The position numbers and the translations under genes were made by a program. Under the pieces are notes generated by a model. It was not told where the DNA came from. It made no database searches and worked only from the letters and a program-made list of their open reading frames with translations. Positions 7,417-14,576 of a stretch of 64,000 bases of DNA are shown in pieces. Each line of letters begins with the position of its first letter. Position 1 is the first letter of the stretch. This DNA comes from an uncultured Eubacteriales bacterium (lineage in GTDB: Bacteria > Bacillota > Clostridia > Peptostreptococcales > Anaerovoracaceae): the NCBI GenBank assembly GCA_902773665.1, contig CACYFF010000010.1, forward strand, positions 38,253 to 102,252, given 5' to 3'.

Positions 7417-8559
7417 TCAGCACCCAAACAGCTCCGCGGTCTTGCGCATGCGCTCCGCGACGGAAACGCCGAAGGGGCACCGCGCTTCGCAGCTCTGGCA
7501 GCCGATGCAGTCGGAAGCCTTGCGCTCCAGGGCCATATAGTGCGCCCTTACGCTCTCGGGCACCGCAGGCTGCGCCGTCGCCAGGTCGTAGAATTTATTC
7601 ACCATCGCGATATCGATGTCCATGGGGCACGGCTTGCAGTGACCGCAATAGGTGCACTGGCCGCTGTACGCGTGCAGCGGCGCAGAAGCCAGCACGGAGG
7701 CGTAATCCTTCTCGTCCGCCGTTGCCGTTTCGTACGCGACAGCAGCGTCGATCTGCTCCTTCGTGTCGTAACCGCAGAGCACGGAGGACACGCCGGGCCG
7801 GGTGAGCGCATAGTGGATGCACTGCACCGGGGTAAAGACGGCGCCGAAGGGAGATCTGGCCGGGTCAAACAGACGGCCGCCGAAGTAGGGCTTCATGACG
7901 GTGATCCCCACGCCATTCTCCTCACACAGCCGGTACAGCGCAGCGCGCTCCTCATCGATGCCGGACATCTCGTTCGCATAGTTTTCGAACATCTCATCCA
8001 GCACCTCCGTCGCAGGATGCATGTCGAAGGCCGGGTTGATGGAGAAGAGGATCATCTCCACGATACCGGATTCGATGGCCGTTTTTGCGATGCGGGGATT
8101 GTGGGTGGAAAGGCCGATGTGGCGGATGGTGCCCGCCGACTTCAGTTCCTTTACATATTCGATGTAGGGGCTGTTCATGCACAGATCCCAGTCCTCCTGC
8201 GCGTCCACGTAGTGGATCATGCCGAGGTCGATATAGTCCGTACCGAGGCGCTGCAGCAGGTCCTCAAAGGCCGGCTTTACGAATTGCATGTCGCGGGTGC
8301 GCACGTATTGGCCGTTCTGGTGGGTGGAGCCGATGTGACCCTGCACAAACCACTTTTCCCGGTTGCCCTCGAGGGCTTTGCCGATGATGTCCCGGGACTT
8401 CGGATCGGACATCCAGCAGTCGATGATGTTGATGCCCTTTTCCTGCGCGTACCGGATGAGTTCCACGGATTCCTCGAACTCGTGGCGCTCCAGCCACTCG
8501 CCGCCGAATCCGATCTCGCTCACTTCGAGTCCGGTGTTTCCTAATTTTCTGTACCGCAT
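7417..8559 (-). CDS. Aldo/keto reductase with C-terminal 4Fe-4S ferredoxin-like domain
   Basis: The start ATG at 8559 has GGAGG eight bases upstream (380 residues, MRYRKLGNTGLEVSEIGFGG). An AKR barrel with the DYIDLGMIHYVD region covers about residues 1-270. Two cysteine clusters follow, CTYCGHCKPC and CIGCQSCEARC, fitting two 4Fe-4S clusters. Such proteins are common in anaerobes and are thought to couple carbonyl reduction to ferredoxin-like electron transfer; the substrate is unknown. Its TGA is followed in frame by a rubrerythrin fragment. A second protein of this class is encoded at 11212-12393. Confidence 0.88.
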   Translation of the reverse strand: MRYRKLGNTGLEVSEIGFGGEWLERHEFEESVELIRYAQEKGINIIDCWMSDPKSRDIIGKALEGNREKWFVQGHIGSTHQNGQYVRTRDMQFVKPAFEDLLQRLGTDYIDLGMIHYVDAQEDWDLCMNSPYIEYVKELKSAGTIRHIGLSTHNPRIAKTAIESGIVEMILFSINPAFDMHPATEVLDEMFENYANEMSGIDEERAALYRLCEENGVGITVMKPYFGGRLFDPARSPFGAVFTPVQCIHYALTRPGVSSVLCGYDTKEQIDAAVAYETATADEKDYASVLASAPLHAYSGQCTYCGHCKPCPMDIDIAMVNKFYDLATAQPAVPESVRAHYMALERKASDCIGCQSCEARCPFGVSVAERMRKTAELFGC

Positions 8560-8636
8560 GTTCTCTTCCTCCGAAAAAGCATGACGCAAATTTCCGTATT
8601 TTTACGTATTTCCAGATATTTTTCGGTTATCCTGGG

Positions 8637-8665
8637 TTGATTTCCCGATCCGCGGAAGATATAAT
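8637..8665 (+). promoter_or_regulatory. Strong promoter of a small RNA
   Basis: TTGATT at 8637-8642 and TATAAT at 8660-8665 are separated by the ideal 17 bases. The predicted start is near 8672, well upstream of the next coding region. Confidence 0.65.
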
Positions 8666-8671
8666 ATCAAC

Positions 8672-8750
8672 CATCTTGTGACTTTAGGCGGCTGCCGCCC
8701 AGCAAGCCGGTCGCTTAAACGTACGGAGGGGGTAAGAACCCCTCTTTTTT
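8672..8750 (+). ncRNA. Predicted small structured RNA, about 79 nt, family not recognised
   Basis: A near-consensus promoter fires into a stretch with a GGCGG/CCGCC hairpin (8687-8699) and a terminal hairpin GAGGGG/CCCCTC (8726-8744) followed by six T. No ORF with a ribosome-binding site is present. It could be a free-standing small RNA or a terminated leader for the YuiD-like gene 50 bases downstream. I compared it by eye with SRP RNA, 6S RNA and common riboswitch consensus sequences and found no match. Confidence 0.55.
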
Positions 8751-8801
8751 CTTTTTCCGCAAAGCACCATTTTCGCGAAATGGTGCTACAATAAATACGT
8801 T

Positions 8802-9257
8802 ATGAACGACTTTGCAGTGATTTTACATAATAAGATCCTCGTGACCGCGCTCATCGGCTGGGCCTGTTCCCAGATCCTCAAGCCCTTCACGTTTATGATC
8901 GTCAACAAGCGTTTCGACGTTTCCCGCTTTACCGGGGACGGCGGCATGCCCAGCAGCCACTCCACCTTCGTAACGTCGGCTGCCGTAGCGGCAGGGCTTA
9001 ACTGCGGCTGGGATTCCCCCGCCTTCGCCATCATGACCGTCATCGCCTTTATCGTGATGCACGATGCCATGAACGTGCGCTACGAGACCGGCAAACAGTC
9101 CCAGGTCTTGAACGAACTCATCGAGAAATTCAACATGATCTCCGATCACGACGTGACCCTGGAGAAAAAACTCGAGGAGTTCGTGGGCCATACGCCGATC
9201 CAGGTCGCCGCAGGCTTCGTCCTGGGCGTCGTGGTCGCGTTGATCGTAAACCTTTAA
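8802..9257 (+). CDS. Divergent PAP2-family membrane protein (YuiD/COG1963 type)
   Basis: The 151-residue protein shows the conserved COG1963 pattern KRFDVSRFTGDGGMPSSHS followed by hydrophobic helices and HDAMNVRYETGKQ. The PSSHS element corresponds to the phosphatase motif of PAP2 enzymes. Three to four membrane segments are likely. The B. subtilis homologue YuiD is of uncertain function. It lies 50 bases downstream of the small RNA terminator and overlaps the convergent ribokinase gene by four bases. Confidence 0.87.
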   Translation: MNDFAVILHNKILVTALIGWACSQILKPFTFMIVNKRFDVSRFTGDGGMPSSHSTFVTSAAVAAGLNCGWDSPAFAIMTVIAFIVMHDAMNVRYETGKQSQVLNELIEKFNMISDHDVTLEKKLEEFVGHTPIQVAAGFVLGVVVALIVNL

Positions 9258-10156
9258 CCGGCGATCTCTTCCCGGCTGGGTAAAGATGCCTGCGCACCTT
9301 CCCGCGTAACGGAGAGCGATGCCGCTTTATTTGCAAAACGTACAGCGTCTTCCGGCGCCTGCCCTTCGGACAGCGCCACCGCGAACGCACCGTTAAAACA
9401 GTCTCCCGCAGCCGTGGTATCCACGGCTTTTACTTTTTCCGTGGGAATCAGTTCAGCGCCTTCCGCAGTACAGAGGTACGCCCCTCTGCTGCCCACGGTC
9501 ACCAGCACATTCCTTACGCCCATGGTCTGCAGCTTTGCTGCGGCTTCTCCGATCTCCGACGGTTCTTCGCAGGGCATTCCAGTAAGCCGCGACAGCTCCG
9601 TCTCGTTGGGTGTAAGCCAGTCCACGCACTTCAGCACGCTTTCCGGGATCTCGTCCGGCGCCGGCGCAGGATTCAGAATGACGGTCTTGCCCAGCGCATG
9701 GGCCTTCTTCGCCAGATACCACACGGCATCGTAGGGGATCTCCAGCTGCAGCATCAGAATATCGCACTGCTCCAGCGCATTCTCGCATTCCTTCAGATAT
9801 TCCGTATCGCAATAGGCGTTGGCCCCCGCGATGACGACGATGCTGTTGCGGCCCTGCTCGTCCACGTAAATGCAGGCCGTGCCCGTAGGCGCGGTGACCC
9901 TGCGCAGCGCAGACACGTCGCAGCCGCAGTCCGCCAGGCTCTTTGCAAGCACATCGCCGAAGCCGTCTCTGCCGACGGCGCCCAGCATGGCCACGTCGCC
10001 GCCCAGTTTTGCCGCGGCAGCCGCCTGGTTGGCGCCTTTGCCGCCGGGGTTGTACAGCAGGCCGTCCGCCAGCACGGTCTCCCCTTCCAGAGGCATGCGC
10101 TTCATGGAGAAGCGGAGATCCATGTTCAGGCTGCCTGCCACTAAGATCTTTGCCAT
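9254..10156 (-). CDS. rbsK: Ribokinase (PfkB family)
   Basis: The 300-residue protein has the substrate-binding NPGGKGANQA near residue 37 and the C-terminal PfkB signature DTTAAGDCFNGAFA with the catalytic Asp. It phosphorylates D-ribose to ribose 5-phosphate in the cytosol. Its start lies one base after the stop of the upstream nucleoside hydrolase gene, so the two form a nucleoside salvage unit: the hydrolase releases ribose and this enzyme phosphorylates it. Ribokinase is favoured over other PfkB kinases because of this context. Confidence 0.88.
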   Translation of the reverse strand: MAKILVAGSLNMDLRFSMKRMPLEGETVLADGLLYNPGGKGANQAAAAAKLGGDVAMLGAVGRDGFGDVLAKSLADCGCDVSALRRVTAPTGTACIYVDEQGRNSIVVIAGANAYCDTEYLKECENALEQCDILMLQLEIPYDAVWYLAKKAHALGKTVILNPAPAPDEIPESVLKCVDWLTPNETELSRLTGMPCEEPSEIGEAAAKLQTMGVRNVLVTVGSRGAYLCTAEGAELIPTEKVKAVDTTAAGDCFNGAFAVALSEGQAPEDAVRFANKAASLSVTREGAQASLPSREEIAG

Positions 10157-10157
10157 A

Positions 10158-11099
10158 TTACGCTCCGTATCTTCTCAGTTCTTCCTCGATCACATCCCAG
10201 TACCGTTCCACGTCCACCGCGACTGCCACATTGGAGTTGATGGGCTTCTTCTGATAGTTGAAGAAGTCGCAGTTCGTGCGGCCGTAGCTTTCGCCCCGGG
10301 AGATGTCGATGGTCGTGTGCATTGGCTTCAGGGCAATGACGTCCGGCGCGATGAGCCAGACGATGGTGCAGGGATCGTGCAGCGGTCCGCCGGGGAAACC
10401 GAAGATCTCCTTCTGCGTGCGGCAGAAATGAGCCATCAGATCCACGAACAGATCGCTGGCCTTGTTGCCGATCTTCTTCATGCGCTCCACGACTTCCGGC
10501 ACGCACAGCACCTTGCGGGTGATGTCCAGACCCATCATGTAGACGGGCCGGCCGCAGGTAAAGCAGACGTAGGCCGCCTCCGGGTCGCAGATGATGTTGA
10601 ACTCCGCTGCGGGGGTCACGTTGCCGTTCTGATAGCTGCCGCCCATCAGGACGATCTTGTCGATCTTCTCGACGATGGCGGGCTCCATGCGGATGGCCAT
10701 GCCCAGGTTCGTCATGGGACCGGTGGTGACCATGGTGATCGGCTCATCGCTCGCCATCAGGGTCTCCACGATGTATTGCACCGCGTGCTTTTCCTGCAGT
10801 TTCAGGGTGATCTCCGGGAACACCGGACCGTCCAGGCCGGTCTCTCCGTGAATGTCGGCAGCGGTCATCTTCTCCCGCACCATGGGCCCCTTGCAGCCCA
10901 TATATACGGGGATGTCTCCCCGGCCGATCCACTGCAGTACCTTTAAGGCATTGCGGCTCGTCTTTTCGATGGTCTGATTGCCGGATTCCGTCGTAATGCC
11001 CAGCAGCTCGATCTTGGGGCTGCCCGCCGCCAGCATAATGGCGACTGCGTCGTCGTGACCCGGGTCACAGTCTAAAATGATCTTGGTAATTTCGCTCAT
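10158..11099 (-). CDS. Inosine/uridine-preferring nucleoside hydrolase
   Basis: The 313-residue protein begins with the calcium-binding signature DCDPGHDDA at residues 10-18 and contains TTGPMTNLGMA, LMGGSYQNGN, AAEFNIICDPEAA and HDPCTIVWL, all usual for IU-nucleoside hydrolases. It cleaves the N-glycosidic bond of ribonucleosides, giving base and ribose. It is cotranscribed with ribokinase (one-base gap). The start ATG at 11099 follows AAAAGGAGT. Base preference cannot be told from the sequence. Confidence 0.9.
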   Translation of the reverse strand: MSEITKIILDCDPGHDDAVAIMLAAGSPKIELLGITTESGNQTIEKTSRNALKVLQWIGRGDIPVYMGCKGPMVREKMTAADIHGETGLDGPVFPEITLKLQEKHAVQYIVETLMASDEPITMVTTGPMTNLGMAIRMEPAIVEKIDKIVLMGGSYQNGNVTPAAEFNIICDPEAAYVCFTCGRPVYMMGLDITRKVLCVPEVVERMKKIGNKASDLFVDLMAHFCRTQKEIFGFPGGPLHDPCTIVWLIAPDVIALKPMHTTIDISRGESYGRTNCDFFNYQKKPINSNVAVAVDVERYWDVIEEELRRYGA

Positions 11100-11156
11100 G
11101 GGATAAACTCCTTTTCGGTTCTAACGCTACTATCTTACCATATTTTATGCACTGTA

Positions 11157-11168
11157 GGGGACGGTTCT
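11157..11168. repeat. Half copy of the GGGGACGGTTCT repeat
   Basis: The 12-base core of the hairpin repeat at 593-655 occurs here without a matching inverted arm. It lies in the promoter region of the aldo/keto reductase gene at 11212. Confidence 0.5.
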
Positions 11169-11211
11169 GTGGTATATTGGCATAGATAGAAAACTGTTTA
11201 GGAGAGACATC

Positions 11212-12393
11212 ATGCAGTACAGAAAAGACAAAAACGGAAACGAACTCTCGATCCTCGGCTTCGGCTGCATGCGCTTTACGAAAAAGGGCGGAAAGATCGA
11301 CATCGACAAGGCGGAAAAAGAGGTTCTGGCAGCGTTCGATGCCGGGGTCAACTATTACGATACCGCCTACGTCTACGGCGACAGCGAAGCGACCATGGGC
11401 GAGATCTTTGAGCGCAATCAGATGCGGGATAAGATCAAGATCGCGACGAAGCTGCCGCAGTATCTGTGCCGCAGCAAGGAGACCGTCGAGAAGTATTTCC
11501 GGGAGGAGCTGTCGCGCCTCCGCACGGACCACGTGGACTATTACCTGATGCACCACATGACGGACCTGGCCATGTGGGAAAAGCTGAAGGAGATCAGCAT
11601 CCTGGACTGGATCGCCGAGAAAAAGGCCTCCGGGGCGATCCGAAACATCGGATTTTCCTACCACGGCAACACGGACAATTTCCTGAAGATCATAAACGAT
11701 TACGACTGGGATATCTGCCAGATCCAGTACAACTATTTCGATGAAGTGGCGCAGGCAGGCCGCATCGGACTGCAGGCTGCGGCGGCGAAGGGTATCCCCG
11801 TGGTCATCATGGAACCGCTGCGGGGCGGAAAACTGGTGAATCAGCTTCCAAAAGAGGCCTTGAAGATCTTTAAGGACAGCGGCAAAGGCTGGAGCCCCGC
11901 GGAATGGGGCCTGCGCTGGCTGTACGACCAGCCGGAAGTGACGGTGGTGCTCTCCGGCATGAATTCGCTGGAGATGGTGCAGGAGAACTGCCGGGTGGCA
12001 TCCGAAACGCCCGCGGGCTCGCTGACCCAGGCAGAATTCGATACGCTCGAAAGAGTCTGCCAGGCGATCCGGGCCAAGGACAAGGTCGGCTGCACCGGCT
12101 GCCGCTACTGCATGCCCTGCCCGCAGAACGTGGACATTCCCGGTGCGTTCCGCTGCTACAACACCATGTACATCGAGTCGAAACACGAAGGACGCTTCCA
12201 GTATGCCCAGACCGCAGGACTGGTAAAGTCTCCTGCCTACGCATCCCAGTGCATCGGCTGCGGCAAGTGCGAGCAGCATTGTCCGCAGAACATTCCGATC
12301 CGGGAGAAACTAAAGGAAGCCGACCGGGCGCTCCGGCCGCTGCCCTATAAGATCGGCATCGAAGTGGCGAGAAAGTTTATGTTCCGCAAATAG
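11212..12393 (+). CDS. Aldo/keto reductase with C-terminal 4Fe-4S domain (second copy type)
   Basis: The 393-residue protein has an AKR barrel with the catalytic context NYYDTAYVYG (Asp and Tyr) and DYYLMHHM. A ferredoxin-like tail follows with CTGCRYCMPCPQNVDIP and CIGCGKCEQHCPQNIPIRE. This is the CPAR-like subfamily common in gut and rumen anaerobes, with unknown carbonyl substrate and likely cytosolic location. It is a single-gene unit: GGAGA precedes the ATG and a bidirectional terminator follows. It is only distantly similar to the protein at 7417-8559. Confidence 0.88.
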   Translation: MQYRKDKNGNELSILGFGCMRFTKKGGKIDIDKAEKEVLAAFDAGVNYYDTAYVYGDSEATMGEIFERNQMRDKIKIATKLPQYLCRSKETVEKYFREELSRLRTDHVDYYLMHHMTDLAMWEKLKEISILDWIAEKKASGAIRNIGFSYHGNTDNFLKIINDYDWDICQIQYNYFDEVAQAGRIGLQAAAAKGIPVVIMEPLRGGKLVNQLPKEALKIFKDSGKGWSPAEWGLRWLYDQPEVTVVLSGMNSLEMVQENCRVASETPAGSLTQAEFDTLERVCQAIRAKDKVGCTGCRYCMPCPQNVDIPGAFRCYNTMYIESKHEGRFQYAQTAGLVKSPAYASQCIGCGKCEQHCPQNIPIREKLKEADRALRPLPYKIGIEVARKFMFRK

Positions 12394-12403
12394 AAACGCA
12401 ATA

Positions 12404-12436
12404 AAAAAGCAGGAAGCCGAAACTTCCTGCTTTTTC
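12404..12436. terminator. Bidirectional terminator between convergent genes
   Basis: AAAAAGCAGGAAG and its perfect complement CTTCCTGCTTTTT flank a short loop. The A and T runs serve both strands, ending the aldo/keto reductase gene on one side and the acyl-CoA synthetase gene on the other. Confidence 0.88.
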
Positions 12437-12440
12437 GTGC

Positions 12441-14075
12441 CTATGCCTTATTCTGCTGTTCGACCAGATTGGTGCCGCCGTAGATCTGGCGGAGCTTGGG
12501 CTTTTCGATCTTGCCCGTCGGATTTCTCGGAACATCCGCAAAGATGATCTTCCGGGGACGCTTGTACCGGGGCAGATCCAGGCAGAAGCGGTCGATCTCC
12601 TCGGCCGTGCACTCCATGCCCTGCTTTACCTGGATGATCGCCGCAGCGATCTCGCCCAGCCGCTTGTCCGGCAGACCGATGACCGCTACATCGTGGATCT
12701 TCGGGTGCGCCGCCAGGAAGTCCTCGATCTGCACGGGATACAGGTTTTCGCCGCCAGAGATGATGACGTCCTTCTTGCGGTCAACGAGGAAATAGAAGCC
12801 CTCTTCGTCCTGCTTCGCCATGTCGCCCGTGTGCAGCCAGCCGTCCTTGAGGACCTCGGCCGTCGCATCCGGGTTGTGATAGTAGCACTTCATGACGCCG
12901 GGGCCCTGCACGCACAGTTCGCCCACGGTGCCCTGCTCCACTTCTTTATCGTTTTCGTCCACGATCTTGCATTTCCAGCCGAAGCCCGGCACGCCGATGG
13001 CGCCCACCTTGCGGACGTTCTCCAGCCCCAGGTGCACGCAGCCCGGACCCGTGGATTCGGACAGACCGTAGTTCGTATCGTATTTATGATGGGGGAAATA
13101 CTCCAGCCAATGGCGGATGAGCGAAGGCGGCACAGGCTGCGCGCCGATGTGCATCAGGCGCCACTGGGAGAGCTGATAATGCTCCGGTTTGATGTCGCCG
13201 CGGTCGAAGGCCGCCAGAATGTCCTGGGCCCAGGGCACCAGCAGCCACACGATGGTAGCCCGTTCCAGGCTGACCGCATCCAGGATCGCCTTGGGGCTGT
13301 TGCCCTTCAGGATAACAGCACGGGAGCCGGTGTAGAGTGACCCGAACCAGTGCATCTTCGCCCCGGTATGGTACAGCGGCGGAATGCACAGGAAGATGTC
13401 GTCGTGGGTGGTCTCGTGATGAATCGCCTCCATGCGGGCGGACTGCATCAGCGCCGTGTGGTCGAGCAGGATGGCCTTCGGGAAGCCCGTCGTGCCGGAG
13501 GAATAGTAGATGGCGGCGTCGTCCGTATCTTCGACCAGGACGATCGGCGAGGAGGACGAGCAGTTGGACACCGCTTCCGCATAGCTTTCCGCATAAGACG
13601 GTCTGTTGTCACCGACGAAAAACAGGATCATCTGGGACTTGATCTTCGGGAAGATGTCCTCCACACGGCCAATGAATTCGGGACCAAAGAACAGCACGTC
13701 CGCATCTGCCAGCTTTAAGCAGTAATCGATCTCGTCCGCCGTATAGCGGAAATTGAGGGGCACAGCGACCGCACCGGTCTTGAGGATGCCGAAGTAGATC
13801 GGCAGCCACTCCAGGCAGTTCATCAGCAGGATCGCGACTTTCTGACCCTTGCGGATACCTCTCGAAAGCAGCAGGTTTGCCACCCGGTTCGCCTTTTCGT
13901 CGAACACGCTCCAGGTGATCTCCCGGCGGTAGGGAGAACCGGTCGTGGGTTGTATCAATTCATATTCACGCCAGGTGACCCGGGGTTCTTCCTGGATCTC
14001 CGGGTTGAGCTCCACCAGCGCGATCTCGTTTCCGTACAGTTTGCTGTTGCGTTCCAGCAGGTCTGTGATGGCCAT
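12441..14075 (-). CDS. AMP-forming acyl-CoA synthetase / ligase
   Basis: The 544-residue protein is an ANL-superfamily adenylate-forming enzyme. It shows the P-loop YYSSGTTGFPK near residue 191, the A5-type NYGLSESTG, the A7 motif GWLHTGDMA, the hinge VDRKKDVIISGGENLYP and the C-terminal catalytic lysine region NPTGKIEKPKLR. It activates a carboxylic acid to its CoA thioester; medium- or long-chain fatty acids or aryl acids are possible substrates. It diverges from yerC-iorAB-paaK, and its promoter carries one of the three 18-bp near-palindromes found in the intergenic region, so co-regulation with arylacetate metabolism is likely. Confidence 0.88.
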   Translation of the reverse strand: MAITDLLERNSKLYGNEIALVELNPEIQEEPRVTWREYELIQPTTGSPYRREITWSVFDEKANRVANLLLSRGIRKGQKVAILLMNCLEWLPIYFGILKTGAVAVPLNFRYTADEIDYCLKLADADVLFFGPEFIGRVEDIFPKIKSQMILFFVGDNRPSYAESYAEAVSNCSSSSPIVLVEDTDDAAIYYSSGTTGFPKAILLDHTALMQSARMEAIHHETTHDDIFLCIPPLYHTGAKMHWFGSLYTGSRAVILKGNSPKAILDAVSLERATIVWLLVPWAQDILAAFDRGDIKPEHYQLSQWRLMHIGAQPVPPSLIRHWLEYFPHHKYDTNYGLSESTGPGCVHLGLENVRKVGAIGVPGFGWKCKIVDENDKEVEQGTVGELCVQGPGVMKCYYHNPDATAEVLKDGWLHTGDMAKQDEEGFYFLVDRKKDVIISGGENLYPVQIEDFLAAHPKIHDVAVIGLPDKRLGEIAAAIIQVKQGMECTAEEIDRFCLDLPRYKRPRKIIFADVPRNPTGKIEKPKLRQIYGGTNLVEQQNKA

Positions 14076-14115
14076 AGAAAAGCCTCCTTTTATAAGTCAA
14101 ATTGATAACACAAAA

Positions 14116-14144
14116 ACTTTAATACTTTTATCCGTTAAAGTCAA
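14116..14144 (-). promoter_or_regulatory. Promoter of acyl-CoA synthetase
   Basis: On the minus strand TTGACT (14144-14139) and TAAAGT (14121-14116) are separated by 17 bases. The first operator copy fills the spacer. Confidence 0.6.
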
Positions 14145-14201
14145 GCATGAAAAATTTCGTTCTTTTATGTGTTAAAGTCCTTTACTTTCACGGGTTAAAG
14201 G
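14124..14201. promoter_or_regulatory. Three copies of an 18-bp operator-like near-palindrome
   Basis: Copies are ACTTTTATCCGTTAAAGT (14124-14141), TCTTTTATGTGTTAAAGT (14161-14178) and ACTTTCACGGGTTAAAGG (14184-14201). All are 18 bp and fit a palindromic consensus ACTTTAAC-NN-GTTAAAGT. They overlap the divergent promoters of the acyl-CoA synthetase gene and the yerC operon. Two more copies lie in the promoter at 21185-21228. The likely binding protein is the TrpR-like YerC protein encoded next to them (inference). Confidence 0.7.
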
Positions 14202-14209
14202 GTTAAAAT
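14182..14209 (+). promoter_or_regulatory. Promoter of the yerC-ior-paaK operon
   Basis: TTTACT (14182-14187) and TAAAAT (14204-14209) are 16 bases apart, with the third operator copy covering the spacer. Confidence 0.5.
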
Positions 14210-14260
14210 ATCTTGTATATTTCCTCGACCCGACAGATCAAGAGAAGGAAGGTTGAAAAA

Positions 14261-14575
14261 ATGGCGAAAAACACCAAAGAAGACCGGAGCACCGCCCTTT
14301 ATGAAGCGGTCTTGGACTTAAGAGATGCGGATGAAGCCAGACGATTTTTTGAGGATCTCTGTTCCCCCACGGAACTGCGCAGCATGGAGCGGCGTTTCGA
14401 CGTTGCCCGGATGCTGCTGCAGAACAAGGTGTACACGGAGATCCTGGAGAAGACCGGCACCAGCAGCGCGACCATCAGCCGCGTGCGCCGCAACATCATC
14501 GACAACGGAGCCGGAGGCGCCATGAAGGATCTCATCCTGCGCAACGGCCCGGCAGATAAGGAAGGACACAATTAA
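14261..14575 (+). CDS. yerC: YerC/YecD family TrpR-like transcriptional regulator
   Basis: ATG 14261 follows AGGAAGG; an upstream in-frame ATG at 14213 lacks a ribosome-binding site. The 104-residue all-helical protein has the TrpR-superfamily pattern LCSPTELRSMERRFDVARML followed by the recognition helix region TGTSSATISRVRRNI. YerC-type proteins are predicted DNA-binding regulators without an established effector. It is the first gene of an operon for aryl-pyruvate oxidation and lies beside three near-palindromes, so autoregulation and response to an aromatic amino acid or its keto acid are reasonable inferences. Confidence 0.85.
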   Translation: MAKNTKEDRSTALYEAVLDLRDADEARRFFEDLCSPTELRSMERRFDVARMLLQNKVYTEILEKTGTSSATISRVRRNIIDNGAGGAMKDLILRNGPADKEGHN

Positions 14576-14576
14576 A

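Noticed and set aside
7417..7419. TGA as a selenocysteine codon in the aldo/keto reductase
   Set aside because: No SECIS-like hairpin was seen right after the TGA, homologous proteins end near this point, and the downstream peptide is a fragment of another family.
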